Shown piece after piece: positions 47,850-62,500 of a stretch of 64,000 nt of DNA (positions are counted from its first letter, which is position 1; each line of letters opens with the position of its first letter). A model generated the notes under the pieces. That model was not told the origin of the DNA, did no database searches, and saw only the letters and a list, made by a program, of their open reading frames with translations. Source of the DNA: Warburgia ugandensis (Eukaryota > Streptophyta > Magnoliopsida > Canellales > Canellaceae). Both the position numbers and the translations under genes were made by a program. The stretch spans positions 70,289,495-70,353,494 of the forward strand of contig CP141127.1 of NCBI GenBank assembly GCA_035236585.1, written 5' to 3'.

Positions 47850-48882
47850 CCAAGATTTTCAAATGCATTAGCAAAAACAAGACCCTATACCTCAATTTGC
47901 TCTTCTTGTTGAACATTTTCTTCAATGGTTATGAAACATGTATTAACTATTTCTTCTTCACTTGAAATAAATGTTCTTCACTTTCACTCCATGTTGTTGC
48001 AAGAGCCTTCATCTTCTTTCATGTGTATTCTTCTTCTTTTTCAAGAGTTGGACTTTCATGTTTGATATGGCATGGCTTCTTGAATGTAGGATCAACCTTT
48101 GTGATAGTCTTCTTCAAAACGTCTTTGTATCTCCACTTTTCTTTCTTTTAATAAACTTATTGCATCTTCTAATGAGAAGAGAAACCTCTTCATACCTATC
48201 ATTAGTTGAAGTTTCACTCTCTTCATCATCAACCTCGAGATCAATGCCTTTGCCATCCTTCATCATCACTGAACCCATAAGCTCATCCAACTTTAGTGTC
48301 ATATGGTCCTTGGACTCTTAAATGATAGTGGCTTTGGAACTTCATGATCGTGGTAGAGACTTAAGAATCTTTCTAACTAGTTCACATTTATAAACACTTT
48401 GCCAAGAGATCTCAAAGTGTCAATGATGTGGGTGAACCTTGTAAATATTTTTGTGATAGATTCACTATGTTTCATGGAAAATAGGTCATACTCAAGAATT
48501 GGAATGTTGATTCTATTCTCCTTGACTTTATCTATTCCTTCATGAGTGACTTCCAAGTTATCTCAAATCTCTTATGTAGATTTATATGTAGAGATTATAT
48601 TAAAATTATTTGTGTCTAGAGCATAATTGATAAGATTCATTGCTTTGTCATCTATTTGGGATTTAAAAAAAAAAATTTCTTCACTTCATTCACTTTTTGG
48701 TGTATATTGTGGCACTCCATCCATTATCCCAAAAAGTCTATGAGGACTTTCTCCTATTTCCTACAAAGTCTGTAGATTTTAGCTTTGATATAGAACTTCA
48801 TTGTGGCTTTCTAGTACATATAATTTATGCCATCAAAGAGTTGACCTTCTCAAAGAGTGATTAATATAGTTTATTCTGCCAT
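47850..48882 (-). pseudogene. Ty1/copia-type gag remnant
   Basis: On the minus strand, from MAE at 48,882, the frame reads QLFDGINYMY and KATMKFYIKAKIYRL, the start of a copia (UBN2-type) gag. Later come TLKLDELMGSV, EEVSLLIRRCNKFIKRKK and, in a shifted frame, KKPCHIKHESPTLEKEEE and KMKALATTWSESEE. The last part is the zinc-knuckle region of copia gags of the SIRE type, with two knuckle cysteines lost. Stops and frameshifts are frequent. The pol that should follow is absent; an LTR fragment begins at 47,832. Confidence 0.68.
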
Positions 48883-49244
48883 TTTAGAAAATAAAAATTT
48901 GATCTTTGAGTCTTTTGAAAACTTAGAGCACCTTCTTCCATACAAATTATGAGGTACTAAGAGAGAGATCAAGGGAGGGACAGTTGAATTGGGCCCACAT
49001 ACATTTTGAAAAACTTTTGCACAAAGTACTCAACAACATGAATAATTTCAGAAATCAAAACTATGGTATTCAAGAAACTAGACATAGAATTTTTATTGTG
49101 GTTTAGCCAGCCAACCAAGGTAACACCTACCTTGGAGTTCCACTAAATTGTGCAAGATTTTACACCACTAGTTTGTATTGTGCTACTTAACAAATGAAGG
49201 ACTTGAGCACTTTGAAGAAGAAGCTTTCTTTCTTTGAACTTTGA
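48883..49244 (-). other. Probable copia leader or LTR end remnant
   Basis: Short sequence upstream of the copia gag on its own strand, so it could be the primer-site and LTR-end region. No intact primer site is visible. Confidence 0.35.
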
Positions 49245-52200
49245 TGTGTCTTAGTAATTATTGCAATTGCACGAATCTGTTGGAGTATAGAGTTGGCAGA
49301 TATGGGTAGATCCCATAAAGACTCTTTAATAAATAGAGATACCTAGAATTCAGGTTACTTTAACCTAGCCAAGAATTCAAAAGAAGGACAAATTCTAACT
49401 TAAATCAATGATAAGGAAAGTAAAGACATAAAGCAAGCAACTAACTAAATAGGAAATAACTAAGCAACTTGAAAGTAAATCCTAATTAACAAAGAAATCA
49501 ATTAAAGAAACTAGGAAACTATCTCAGCACGGAAATAAAGCAAGAAACTTTTAAAAACTACTGCTGACTAAGAATTAAACAACTTTTAAAACTACAACTA
49601 AGGAACAAAGTGACAAAAAAAACGAAAGAACTATTTCATTAATGGAAAAATTACTTGTTACATAGGCAATAAAAAGAAAGGAAAGTAAATAAAAGTCCTT
49701 TCAATTTAGGCTTGAATTTCACTATAGGACCCTCATGTTGTGTCACTCAATAGGAGCTCGTGCACTTCTCTTCAACCCAAAATACACAAAATTTATCACC
49801 AAGATTTTCTCATCTCCTTAACTTAATGTGTCACAAACCAAAACAAATCTCATTCAATGAGAAAAGAGGAGCCTAACACCTTTCCTAAACAATCATCATC
49901 CTATGAAAGAAAGAAAGAATGATGGAAATGGAAATAGAAAATGTTATGACATTTTTCCTAAGCTAGAAACTCAATAAAGAGGATAACTTCAAGGAGTTCA
50001 GATAAAGAAGGGATTAGAGGTCATTCACCTAAAAAATTGGTCAGCCATAGAAGAGGTTTACTACTTTAAACATGAAATAGAAGAAAAAAAAAACAAAATG
50101 GAGTTGGTGGTCCTTGTATTAGGACTCAACAATGTATCCTTAGGAGATGAAGCAAGGAATAGGTACAAGGTGTGATCCTACCCTTCAACATGATTAACTT
50201 AGCTAAGAGCCTTGGTGGCTTTATGGATGGACTTGTATGTTTCCTCAACCTTAAGAAATTAGAATTTTTTCTCAATATCATAAAAAGACATAAGAATCCT
50301 TTTCTTTTCCTTATTCCAACTCCATAAAAAGAAATTAGAAAGAAGAGAAAGAGGAATGATGCATGAACTAACTAACATGAATTATGCTTGAAATCTAAAA
50401 TTAGAAACTAAGTGTGTGAACCATAAAAGTAGAAAGTGAATGAATAAGAAAACATGGTAAGAGGGTCTGTGAGAGTGAAGGAAAGTGTAAGAATGAGCGA
50501 TTAAAGGGAATGAATGAGAAATGCAAACCTAGCATGGAAAGTTCCATGCATATAACAATGCAAGTGTGTGTGCATGTATATCAAAATTAGAAAGTGGTAA
50601 TGCTTACAACCATGTGAACTATGATGCATGAACTACAATGCTATGCATGGAATTCTAAATGAGGAATGCATTCTACATCATGTATGATGTTTCTAAACTA
50701 ATATTGGAATGTATACAATGGAAAATAGAAAGTCAAACATGAGTTTCTAAATTAGGAAAGTGCATGTTTCTAAACTAGAAAAGTGATAAATCTAAGAATC
50801 TACCATGCAACTAGTTCCTAAAAATGGTCTTAAATTAACCCTAAAACAATCCTAAGATATATTGAAAGGAAATTGAAAAGTTTCTAAAACCAAAAAGTAA
50901 GGAATCTAAGTTGTAAACATGGAATCTAAAATTATAAACTAGCCTAATTCTAAATTAGAGTACTTAAAATATGGAAATAAAAGAAACTAAATAGAAAGCT
51001 ATAATACGATCTTAACCTACAAAGTGAATCATAACCTACGAAAACATAATTTACCCATTAATTTAACATGAAAACAACCTAATTAAGCTAAAAAATCTAC
51101 CATGCATGCACCTATGAAAAGGACACATCCTTCTAATTTGAATGGAATGCATATAAAACCTAAGATCCTAATGCATGCAAATCTAACTTGAAAGGGAAAC
51201 ATGGATATACATCTACACTACTCTAAGATGAAAGCAATTACTATGCTATACATGAACTACAAAGCAAGGAAGATGAGAAATTAACATAAAAAACTAAAGA
51301 AAAACTACAATTAAATCATGCATGTAATCTAAGGAAACATGAGCAATACATGCTTATGCATGATCTAACTGGTAGAACCTAAGAGAATGCATGCTAGAAG
51401 AAGGTGAGTTGAAAAGAAACAAAAATAAAAGTAAGCAAGAAGGGGAATTGCAATAGGTTGAGACCCTACCTTTATCTCCAAAGTATTTGAACACGAAAGC
51501 TTGAAGGGAGCTCGGGTGAGGGTGTTCTTCCTCCCTTTTTTCTCCTTGCTTTGGTTCTTGAGATCTAAGGAAAGTTGAAAGATCCTTAAATAATTCAGGA
51601 CACCTCTATTTATAGACTTTTAACATGGAAGTTAAGAGGATTCAATGGCTAAGATTAAGCCACTTAGATTGATTGGAATGAATGTCTAGATGGGGGTGTG
51701 GAATTCAAATATAGGAAGGTGGAGTAGTGATGGAAGCGAATAAGATGGGAAGGGAAAGGAAAAGAAAGAGGAAAGGCTAAGGGATGGAGGGAATAAGTGG
51801 GGAAACGAAATAAATAGAAAGAGTTAGCTTAAAAATGAAGGGAAGGAAGTGGAATGAAATTGGAAAGTGGTTGTTGGAGGTGGGAGGCATCTTTATCAAA
51901 ATGAGGAAAGTGGGGTGGAAAATGGGAAGAAATAAAATGCAAAAAGAAGGGAAAAGGAAAAATAAGGAATAAGTGGGAAAAGAAATAGATGGGATGAAAA
52001 GTGAAAGAAAAGGAAAGGAGGTGGGGGAAGATAGGGTTTTTCAAATTTAGAAAGTCTTAAGAAGGGGTAGCATGTTTTTCAAATGGGTGTATGTGATTGG
52101 TTTTTAGAAACCCTAAAGATGAAATGACATTGGATGATGATAAATAGTTGAGATATTCCTTTCCTTAGGGTTTTGTGTTGACTTTTCAATATAGAAAAGG

Positions 52201-52790
52201 TGGCTAAGGTTTTCTTCTTTGCTTCACTTCAATCCTAGCCCTTAGATCATACCTACCCTTACTTAGATGGATGAGATCCTATTTAGATTTTCGTTAAAAC
52301 TTCATTTTCTCTCAACCATTGGATTGGATTACCCTAGACTGAATGACTTTGATTCTTATTGATGTTCATATGTTCATGTGGACCAACTATGCTTCAATAT
52401 CTTATTTGGATAAGACATTCAATCATTGGTTGATCTTTTCCCTTTGGTTGAGTAAGAGAGAGAAAATAAGTAAAAAGTCTTCTTTTATATTTGAGAAGCT
52501 TTCATAGTATGTGAATTAAACTTCTCTCATAAGCTTCTTAAGGTGGTGAAGTGTATGGAAATGTGCATGACTTAAAATTTTGCCACATTTTCACCCTTAT
52601 TGAATAGTTGTACATAGGATTTCTGATCACTCTGACTTTGACAATGACACCCAATGATTATTTTGAACTTCCAAGACTTGATTTTTAGTATGTGTGACCT
52701 AGGAATTGCTCATTTCGGGGTAAAATTGGCAATTCTATGCATTTTTCATTTGTACCCTACACCTGCAAAATAGTAGAATTGACCCTAATT
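49245..52790 (-). repeat. Tat-like LTR region, boundaries approximate
   Basis: The left end (TTGCAATTGCACGAATCTGT, then GGGTAGATCCCATAAAGACT) resembles the end text of the two Tat LTRs at 44,365 and 57,535. On the minus strand CTATAAATAGAGGTG at 51,601-51,615 looks like its promoter TATA box. The plus strand from 49,400 to 51,480 is strongly purine- and A-rich with no ORF. The right boundary was not found. Confidence 0.45.
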
Positions 52791-52842
52791 AGTAATAACT
52801 AATTGATTTCTAGGGCTAAAACCTTCTAAATATAGAGTTATG

Positions 52843-52844
<2 letters not shown>

Positions 52845-52895
<51 letters not shown>
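52845..52895. repeat. (GT)n microsatellite
   Basis: About 25 GT units without interruption. Confidence 0.95.
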
Positions 52896-52896
<1 letters not shown>

Positions 52897-53562
52897 TGAA
52901 ACATAAAGCTCAACACAAGATTTCAAAAAGAAGGATTTATAATAAGACGGATGAAAAGAATTAGAATGAAAATCTTGGAGCTGATTGCTTGGATGTAGGC
53001 ATGAGAACTTAGGAACTTGATATTCATTTTCTTTCAAAATTTCTCTCTTTTTTAGGGCTTTTAAAGTCTCCAATATTTAATGTTGTACCAATAAAATTCT
53101 AGCCATTTGAAATAGATATCTCCCATTAAGGGACATATTTCAATTTTAAAAATTACATATTAACAATGTGTCTATTGAAATAATTGATTTTTTCCCTAGA
53201 GAATTAGTTGATTTCAAATATAGTAAAATATTCTTGACGTATCTCTTTCTACAATTGACTGTTCTACATGAGCATTAATTATCCTTTTAGTTGTTCTTCT
53301 CCCATAACTAGAGCCCATTTCATTTTTCATGAGATTGATTGTTTTTCTAGAAATGTAATTGAAATATCTCAACCTTAAAAATAGTTTCAAGTAAACTTTA
53401 AGCTAAAATCACTATAGTTAAATCAATAAAAACAATTGACTTATTCTCATTTTCACTCAATTGAATTCTATGATCTTAAAATATTTGATTTTTGTCTAAA
53501 TTCTTGATCTAGCCATATTTAATTGCTTCTAATCTTTTAAGATAAACTTGCACATCATAAAC
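52896..53562. other. Possible copia LTR remnant, split by a solo LTR
   Basis: AT-rich sequence with several CAATTGA-like words, continuing at 57,153-57,527 after the solo LTR. The right part contains GGTTTTGTTATCCTCAAAAT, a phrase typical of copia LTRs or untranslated regions. No coding sequence. The assignment is tentative. Confidence 0.35.
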
Positions 53563-56500
53563 TGTGACACCTCGGGTTTTACACAACATATAATACCTTT
53601 TTTATTTTTTTAAAGTCAAGATCCCTATTTTAAAAACTTTGAATTTAAAATCAACAAAAAAAATTCAAATAAAAAGCATTCATTTCAAAATCCTAAGAGT
53701 CATACAACCACAAAATCATGGACTTAACGGTGAGGTGATATTCCCATTTCTACCAAAAATCTGACAAAGTCTCCTCTATATTTTGGACCATTGCATATAA
53801 CCCATACGATACAATCATACTTGATAAATACAATAAACATAAACATACCACATAGGAGACTCAGTCTCCATACACATCCATCTGGATCAATTAGAAATCT
53901 CTATAAAACCATAACCTCAACAGTAGAGTAAAAATAAAAAAGAACAACAATATTTTCCAAGGTCTGTCCATACATAGCCATCACATCCAATGTGGATACA
54001 TCTATACATTCGAGTCACAATATAACTCATACACATATACAGTCAATAAATAATAACTGTAAGGTTTTGAACAAACATTATCCATTTCTGATATTTCCTC
54101 TATTCGTCGTTGAAGGCTGCCACCTCCCTTGCTTGCTCTGTCGACATATCAAACTTGCTACCTCTTTTTGTATCTAAGGCATTGCAAAAGCATTGTAATG
54201 CCTTAGTATGCTATGCTTGTGTAGGTGTCAACAATTAATATCCAATAACAAGTAGGTAGTAAGACATATAAAGATAAGGGTTTACTATAAAGCTAATGGA
54301 TGTAAAACATTAGTATAAGAAACTAAACCATCAAATCTTAAGAATGGGACAATGTGTGAATATAAAGAAATCCAAGTCGAGTACAATCACCAGTGAAGAT
54401 ACGATTACACACATAAAATATAAGAATATCATAAGTCAAATATCATGGGCTGCACAACATGAATAATATATATTTCATGAAACTAGTAGAGCCAAATACA
54501 ATCAATCCATCATATCCAAGCATGAATGCATGTTATGAATAACAGGGCATACAACCCAACCATGTCCCTCAAGTGTCCTACAACACTCTCATATCCAGCC
54601 ATGAGTACTCATATCAATTTGTTCTCTTTGGGTACCTCACCTATAGCTCACATAGCCCATAGGCCCACCCACATCTAGCCCCCCATAGGCTTCACCCTCA
54701 GGATGCATCGTCATGCTATGGGTGCATTAGGATATAACCATCTAGATATATTCGTAATTACATGTGCACACAGAATAAGTGCATGGATCGTTATGCTACA
54801 CTAGCAAACACTCCCGGTATCAACCATTACTGCTTACTATCAACACTGGAACGCGAGACTTCAGTCCACTGAGGCCTGAGAGTCGATCAGACGGTGTGGG
54901 TGGCTTCCCCATGATTATCACAACCTCATGCAATTTGCTCAATGTCAGGGCAGGTGTCTATCATCCATATACCATATACTTAGAGGGCGGGTGGCCAATC
55001 CTACGACCCTCTTAGCATAGCATCCACAGGGCAGAAACACCCATCATAAATAAGCGAAAACATGAAACCAATATTTAAAATCCATGTGTAAACATCCTCA
55101 ATAGAAAAAGCATTCAATGTATCAACAACCATGCATAAAAGATGTAATTTAAAAAGATGATATAAACATCGATAACACATGCAGAGTGGTAGTCTCAAAG
55201 AAAGTCATGAGGTCAACATACAAAAATCATGCATCAAGCCATCTATGTAAATGAAGTTGTTGGGTATTTAACTATGATTTATAACATCAAAGGAATATTT
55301 GATGTTGTCACCTACCTTAGACAAAGAGCCACTCCTTTGTACCTCTCAAATTTGCCGAATTCCAATCTAGCTTAGTCTATCACAGTCCCACCACTTGGAT
55401 ACATATCACATCCAGTTGGATTCTTAATTATAAAATAACTATATTTTTGTATCTCAATATATCATGTTCAACATAGTCCAAAGGTTCCTAACCTCTAAAG
55501 TGGAACCCACCTTAATTGGCTAATGATTCATATCACACTGAATCGGGCCCACTAATAACCATCTGAATCCTTTTCTTAATTATATCATTACATATTTCAA
55601 AGCTATCATGCTTAGATCATATAAATCTTAGGTAATTTATCGTTTAATTAACTAATTAGGCACTATTACATGCAATTCATGCATAATCCAGCAATTTGTG
55701 TCACTGGATCATCACCTGATCGCCTCAAATGTGCTTGATCTAAGATATCCGTACTGATATGATAACATTTCTCCACTTGTTCATCCCAGATCAAATAATA
55801 AATTAATAATTCTAATCAAATAATCCTAGCAAATCATCTAAACGGTATGGATCATCAAAATGAATCCAATTTCATACCTGAATCCGTAGTTGATCTCAAC
55901 CATTGATCAAGATCAACTAAATCATCTAAAAAATATTTTAGATCTAAGATATCTCATATGGATCTTGATCTACGAATCATGAGGTTCATAATGGACTATT
56001 TAGATGATAAAATAAGGTTAGATCATGATGGATCAAATGATTAAATGTTTGATTGAAAGTCTAAACAAATTCAATAGTTGGATCTTCCTTGATCAATGAA
56101 TAGAAAGATGGGTATTGTTCCTCTCATTGCAAGGATCATGTGGGTTATCTCAGATATCTGAGATCCTTCTTGGATTGGCCATAATAGAGGATCGATGTCA
56201 AGGGCTCAATAGGGTTTGCTGAGTCAACTCAGCCCCCCAAAATGAGTCGAGAGCAAGTTGACTTGACCTAACTCACCAGTGGAAGGGGAAGAGAGGAGAG
56301 GATGATGTGGCCAGAAATGGTTGTTAGACCAGTCACAGTATGAACCTGACAGAGATAGAGGAGAGGGATTTGGGGTTTTCTATCATACCAACCCACTAGG
56401 TGAGTTGGCCATGCTGAAAAATTAGAAATCAAGGGGGAAAATGAGGAAACAGGGGAGGGAAAGACAACTCATGCGGCCAGCTTGCGTGCACAGGCGTGTT

Positions 56501-57147
56501 AGGTTGGCTACACTGCTGTGAAAACCGACTAGAGTGGGGGGCGGGGGGGCGCGCATCGAAGGGAAACTAAGCACAGGTCAGGGAAAACCCAGATCTAGTT
56601 GCTGGTAGTGGGTTTCTCCTGTGCCTATGCCTAAGAGGGAAGAGAAGAAAGAGATCAGAGATGGCTTGCATACTGATGTTAATGATCAGAGGGGAAATCA
56701 CCGATGAAGGGTTTTCTTGCTCACATTAAGGGAGATCAGAGATGGGTTTCTAGGGTTTTTGGATTGCTAGATCTTCTGGCAACCCACTTTGTCTTTTCTA
56801 TCTAGGGTCATACCATCACAAGGGGGAGGGAAGGCAGGTGACGCGTGGTGATCCAGTTGTCGTGTCATTTGTCAAACAAGTGGGAGTGTCAATATCAATT
56901 TTGACCCTCCCCTAATTTGTAAATTTTTTTTTATTTTTTATTTTGCTTCGATGTCCATTTCACACAAAATTAGTGTCCTTGGATTTGTATCAACATGTAC
57001 ATTCCAAATTTGATAGTTCCAAGTCCAAATTCTGAGTTTTTAGGGAGGTTACTTTCATGAAACTCAATTTTTATGAAATTTTATTTTTAGTGCAATTAAT
57101 ATATAATATAACACACAAAAATTGACCTAAAATTGAAGGTCATTACA
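53563..57147 (-). mobile_element. Solo LTR, Tekay-like, reverse orientation, TSD TAAAC
   Basis: It is 3,585 bp. On the minus strand it starts TGTAATGACC (57,147) and ends AAACCCGAGGTGTCACA (53,563). TAAAC occurs at 53,558-53,562 and 57,148-57,152. The end is nearly the same as that of the solo LTR at 8,145 (TGTGACACCTCGGGTTTT on plus), but the bodies differ. The shared block GGGTGGCCA...TAGCATAGCATCC is at 54,981-55,025, and a hairpin with CTAAGGCATT / AATGCCTTAG arms is at 54,174-54,206. A GATC-rich zone spans about 55,850-56,130. Confidence 0.9.
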
Positions 57148-57527
57148 TAAACTAAGATAGAAACACAATTAAAAGGTTTTGTTATCCTCAAAATTAATGT
57201 GGCATGGCTCAACATCCTTAAGGTACATAAAATGAGAAGGACCAATAATATAGGATTAAATTTTCGTGGCCACTTGCTCCTATGAATACAAATTATCTTG
57301 CTCCTATGAACACAAATTATGGAAAGATAAAAAAATAGAAAAAATGATAACCACATTTTTATTTGTGTTTATCAAGAAAATTGTAAATAACTACAAATAC
57401 TCATCATTTCCCTATTTTTCTACTTTCCTTTCAAACAAAAATGCAAATGGGGATAAAATGACAACATTGACAAAGCTATCATAGATGATAAGGAAGAAAT
57501 GAGTTAGGCTAAGAGAAAGGAGGTTCT

Positions 57528-59414
57528 TGATTATTTTTTGCAAGTACACGGGCTATTATGGTATAGCTTATGCAAGTATGGGTCAATCCCATGAGGACTA
57601 GACTAAAAAATTTGAAATTTAAATAAAATTTAGTTGATAAAATATAAAAATAATAAAAATTAAATAAAAATGAATTGTAAACTTAGGTCTATTTAACTAA
57701 TGAAAATTACACATTTTCAAGTTCAAAAAGACAGAAAATTAAAATAAATAAGAAATAAAATCCACTTCCCTAATATGATTATGGAAAATATAGTCAAATC
57801 TGATCTCATTAAAGTCGATCGACCTTCATTAGTCATGCACTCATATCTCTGATTAAGGATTCAATGGCTAAATTATGCAGATCTTTAAAAAATCTGAGGA
57901 TCTATACTAAGAAAAGAATTTGAGATTTGGGTGGCTTAGATTACTTTTTCTTTTTTTCTTTAGATCACCCATAACAATTCTCTGGTGTGTCATGCATTTG
58001 ATCATATTCATGAATTTTAAATTTTTTTTAAATTAAAATACCAGAGCAACACCTCTTACTATGTATGCAAGTGAGAGAGTATTACCAAAAAAGCAGTGGA
58101 TAATTGAGGTTGTCATGTGCAGCTGCGCGCATGTAACGCTAGTTAAACAATTATCTTATCTTTGTTTACAATCCATGATTTATCAAGCCTCTGCTTACAA
58201 TCCATGAATAGCCAGAATCTATGGAGATTACACTAACTTTGGCCGTTGGTTTCTTCTACTTTTTGACATAATTTTTTAATGAAACTTGGTACCTAGAACA
58301 ATTTGATATCAATAAATTCAATTGGATGGTTAGATTTCAAATTAAGATATTCAATCACAAACACAAGTTATTCAACAACATGCACAACAATATATTTTAA
58401 GAATATTTCATAAAATTAAACAAATCAGACCATTAAATTTTAAAAAATTATATGAAACTCTTTCTAACTCAAATAAAAATATAAGAAAAGTATTAGATTA
58501 TTCAAAAACTCATAAAATAAACCAAACTAAAGGTGCAAAACATTTAAGTAACTCATTGTTACTGTTCCTATGAACAGTAGCAAGCAACTAACTTTAATCA
58601 ATTCAAGTTACAAGATTTGGAATGAAAATTGAAAATCAAACACTTGGCTCTTCTCCTCATGATGTCTTCTACCAGTGAACTAAATTTTAGAGATTTTTAT
58701 CAAGTATCGAAGCAGGAACTGACGTGCAAAGTACCCTTATTCACTAAACTGCACATGCACTATTCATCTTCTTCAACCTTTGTTTTTCTTTGAATTTTGA
58801 ACCTTTTTATCACTTCATCTTCAATCTATTATTTGTAGATGATGGGAAGTTAGTTTGAATTCAATTTTTAGTAATTTGTTCCTCCAGTCTCTTTCCTTTT
58901 ATCCAAAGAATTCTAAATCAACTAAATTTCCTAATTTTAACTTAGTTTCCTATTATGAAACTATTTCCTCTCTCTTTATCCTTTTCACTTTCGTCATTAA
59001 ACATAAGATCCCTTAGCCTTCTTAATTCTCTTGTGCTCTTCATTTACATTTGATGCTTGAGGATTGAGTTGGAGTCCTTGATTTTGATCTAGATAATCTG
59101 GATTAATATTAGCCGTCCATTTTAATCTAAGCTTGATTAGAGATCTAAGATGTTGATTGGCTGGATCTAACTACTTGGATCTTGATCTACCACCTACAAA
59201 ACAAAGAAAATAATTCAAGTAGTATCATACAACATTCGATTTTACACATACTTATCTCAGGTCATCATCTAACCTTGAAAATTTACCAAATTATAGTTAG
59301 ATTATAAAAACTTCAAATGATATATTTTTCATAAAAATTTCTAAATAGTATCTTAAAAATATATTAAAATTCATGCTAAATTAGGATAATTTATATAATA
59401 GTGGACTCTTAACA
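57528..59414 (-). repeat. Tat-type LTR (3' LTR of a truncated element)
   Basis: It is 1,887 bp. The left end TTTTTTGCAAGTACACGGGC and the AAATTTAGTT, GAAAATTACAC and AAAAAGACAG words align with 44,365-44,590. The right end ...CTTAACA abuts a polypurine tract. It is clearly diverged from the Tat LTR pair at 38-46 kb, so it is a separate insertion. Confidence 0.8.
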
Positions 59415-59551
59415 CACACCCCAACCAACATTTTGCTAGTATTGAGCAAAACATGCAAAAAATCAAATTATAAAATTGATATAAATTGCCACTTTTGTAG
59501 GTACTCACAATTGCATTTAACATATACAACAAGCCCTTAAACCACTAGTGG
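59415..59551 (-). other. 3' internal end of a Tat element with polypurine tract
   Basis: On the minus strand this reads ...GCAAAATGTTGGTTGGGGTG before the LTR, and matches 39,153-39,290 of the other Tat copy. It is cut at 59,552 by a Tekay-like LTR. Confidence 0.75.
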
Positions 59552-62500
59552 TGTAATAACCCCAATTTTTGAAAATTGATTGAGAAAATTAATTTAGTTT
59601 GTTTTTTTTAGAAATTCTAGGCTAGAATATTAGGTTATTAGAAGTTATCTTTTTATAGAGATTAAAACATGATCTAAAACTTAAAAATTATGAATGCACT
59701 CAAAAATTGATCGAAATGACACTAAGTACGTTCAATTCTGAGTTAAAATGAAAAATCCCTAATTTTCTCTTTTTTATGAATAAAATGGTAATTTTACCCA
59801 TAACCGAGATCTACTACTTCAATATTTAGAATGTGCTTAGAAATACAATTCCAACACCACTAAGAATGCTCAATTCTGAGTTCAGGAGAATGAAATGAAT
59901 TTTTCTTCATAAAAGGGCAAAATGATCCTTTCACACCTTTGTGGGGCCCACAAATGAATCAACGGCCAGAAAATATGTAATGAGTGGTCAAACCAGTACC
60001 AAATACTAGTGGAGAAGGAGGTAGTAGTTGAGGATCCAATGTTAATTTAATATTTAAAAGAATTGAAACATAATTATTACAAGTAATTATGAAAAATTCA
60101 AAAACATCTATAAATACACCTCCGAAAATCCTCCAAAAATGTTTAAAATTCCCATGAAATCATCTTGTTTACTATGAAAAAACAAATCTAGATTCCTTCC
60201 CAAAATTTCAAAACTCCCCAAAATCTCTCCTTTCACTTTCTCTCTCCTCTCTCTAGATTGGAACAAAAGACCTAAATTCAACTAGGCACTCTGTTTCAAA
60301 TCAAAAATCACAAATCTCACCATCCATAAGACCCTAGACTGCCTTATCTACAAAAAGCCAAATCAATTTCAAGATCCAACGGTGCAATCAACGGAAAATT
60401 ACAAAATGATTGGTTCTTGGGCTATCTTATCATCAAGTGGGTATTCTTTTAGTTTGGACTGCAAAACCAAAGTTTTTCTCCAATCAGTTAGGTGGAAACC
60501 CTTTTCACACTTTTTTCATTTTATTTTATGTAATTTTTATTTTTTTAAATTAAGTTTAGGTTAAAAATAATAAAAATGAAGTAAGGATAAGAACCCTTCA
60601 ATTCTGGATGATGGTTAGATGGAAAATTTGAGCTATCCAATCAATCTAGAAGGGTCCAAAGCCCCTAGGGTATAAATTTAAAGGAATTTTATCAAGTTTT
60701 TAGACCTTAATTGAAGAAGAATTGATTGGACGGTCCAAATGGACTGTTCGATCTACGTGTGACGCCATCCCGACGGAACAACTGTGCAATGGTGCCGATC
60801 CCGAGATGCACGTTATCGCATGCATCTCGGTAATGGAAGCACGGTGATGATTCTTCTTGAGTGGATCTGCCGCCCGACTGATCCAAGCCGTTCGTTCCGC
60901 TGGGCCTAGATCAAATCTGGACTTTAGGAATGACTGTGAACTTCAGCCATCAATTGTGGAGTCATTTGAACTCCAAATTGAGATCGAAAAAAAGTTATGC
61001 AAAGCTTGTAACGTCTATTTTCTTTTGAAACCATAATATTGATATAATAATTCCAGAAACTTTCTATTTTTAAGAATTAAGCTTTTAATTTTCATGATCT
61101 TCAAGATCTGAGATGATCAGATCTTGGAGATCTAATTTACTAATGATATAATGTTGAAATAAAGTAATATCCATGATTTATTTGGATAGATCTAAGATAA
61201 ATTGAAGGATCTACCCTTTGTGGTAGAAAATTGTAAATATACAAAGGGACCCACTTGATCAATGAGATCAAGCATGATCAGACCCTTGGTACGGATTGAA
61301 TAAATGGGATTATGATGAAATCCAATGAAATCATGGATTAAATGTGACAAAAACAAGTGATATGATCTTTGGATCTTAATGGAGTAAAAGACCTAAATGT
61401 GATTAAAACCCTTGATCTAAAGGAAAAGATCTAAGATCTAATGGATGGATCATAAGTAACTTTTTTATAATAATCTTAATCTAATTAGTTTAATTGTCTT
61501 TTACTTAAGAATATATGGTAAATGTGATTTATGTTATAAATTAGGAAGCACGTTAGTGTACTTCTTAAAATTTAGCATGCGATGCTCTAAATGTTAATAG
61601 CCTAATTATTAGGTTGATAGATTTAATTATCTTAGGGCCATGTTAGTTTAAATTTGAAGTTTAAGCATGATTCCATTAGATTAGTAGTAAAATTTCATGT
61701 ATTTTATAACTTAGGATCCATGTTAGTATATTAGAGTATAAATGCCCTTAGAATGATATAGATGTACAATTCTCTTATGATTTAAAGTGTATGATTATTT
61801 GAATTGTCAAAGTATAGTATAAGCATCTTAATTGTCTTTAAGTTAGTAGATATAATTGTTTAATTAGTGGTTATGTCTCAATATTCATAAATCACCAAAA
61901 AAGTAAACTAATGGAATATAGAGATTCATGGACAATTAAGATGAGTGAATGACTTTGACTTAATATTAGTAAGGGCTATAGTTGGGAGGACAAAATAAGG
62001 ATTATCAAATCCTTGGCCCAAACTAGGAGAATAATAAACCTCATGAATGACATTTTAAATGTTCATGGATTTAATTAAAATCAACTAGAAAGAGTACTTA
62101 GGGTTAAAATGCTCATAGAAACCTTATGAAAGGTTGAGCTAAGGTCACTCTAGTGAATGCTGAACATGGTGGTTAAGGGGGTTTTCTAATAGAGCCTTGC
62201 TCTTCCCCTACTTTTTGTTTACATTTATGAGGTCTAAACGCCTCCTTACATGAGGATTGAAGTAACCACTTTGTGTTCAACCATTTAGCTAGTAAGCCTT
62301 AGCCAATTGGAAATAAGAGGAGTAGTTTAGACTTAGGACGAAATAAGTTATCTTGATCTAGTAAAACATTAACTGGTTCAATAATACTAATAAGAGCATA
62401 AATGGTTAGTGAATTATCTAATCGTAATAAAAATTATAAGTAAGATAATGATGATCAAATAAGATCCATAGGATCTTGAATGATCAAGAACAATGAGAAT

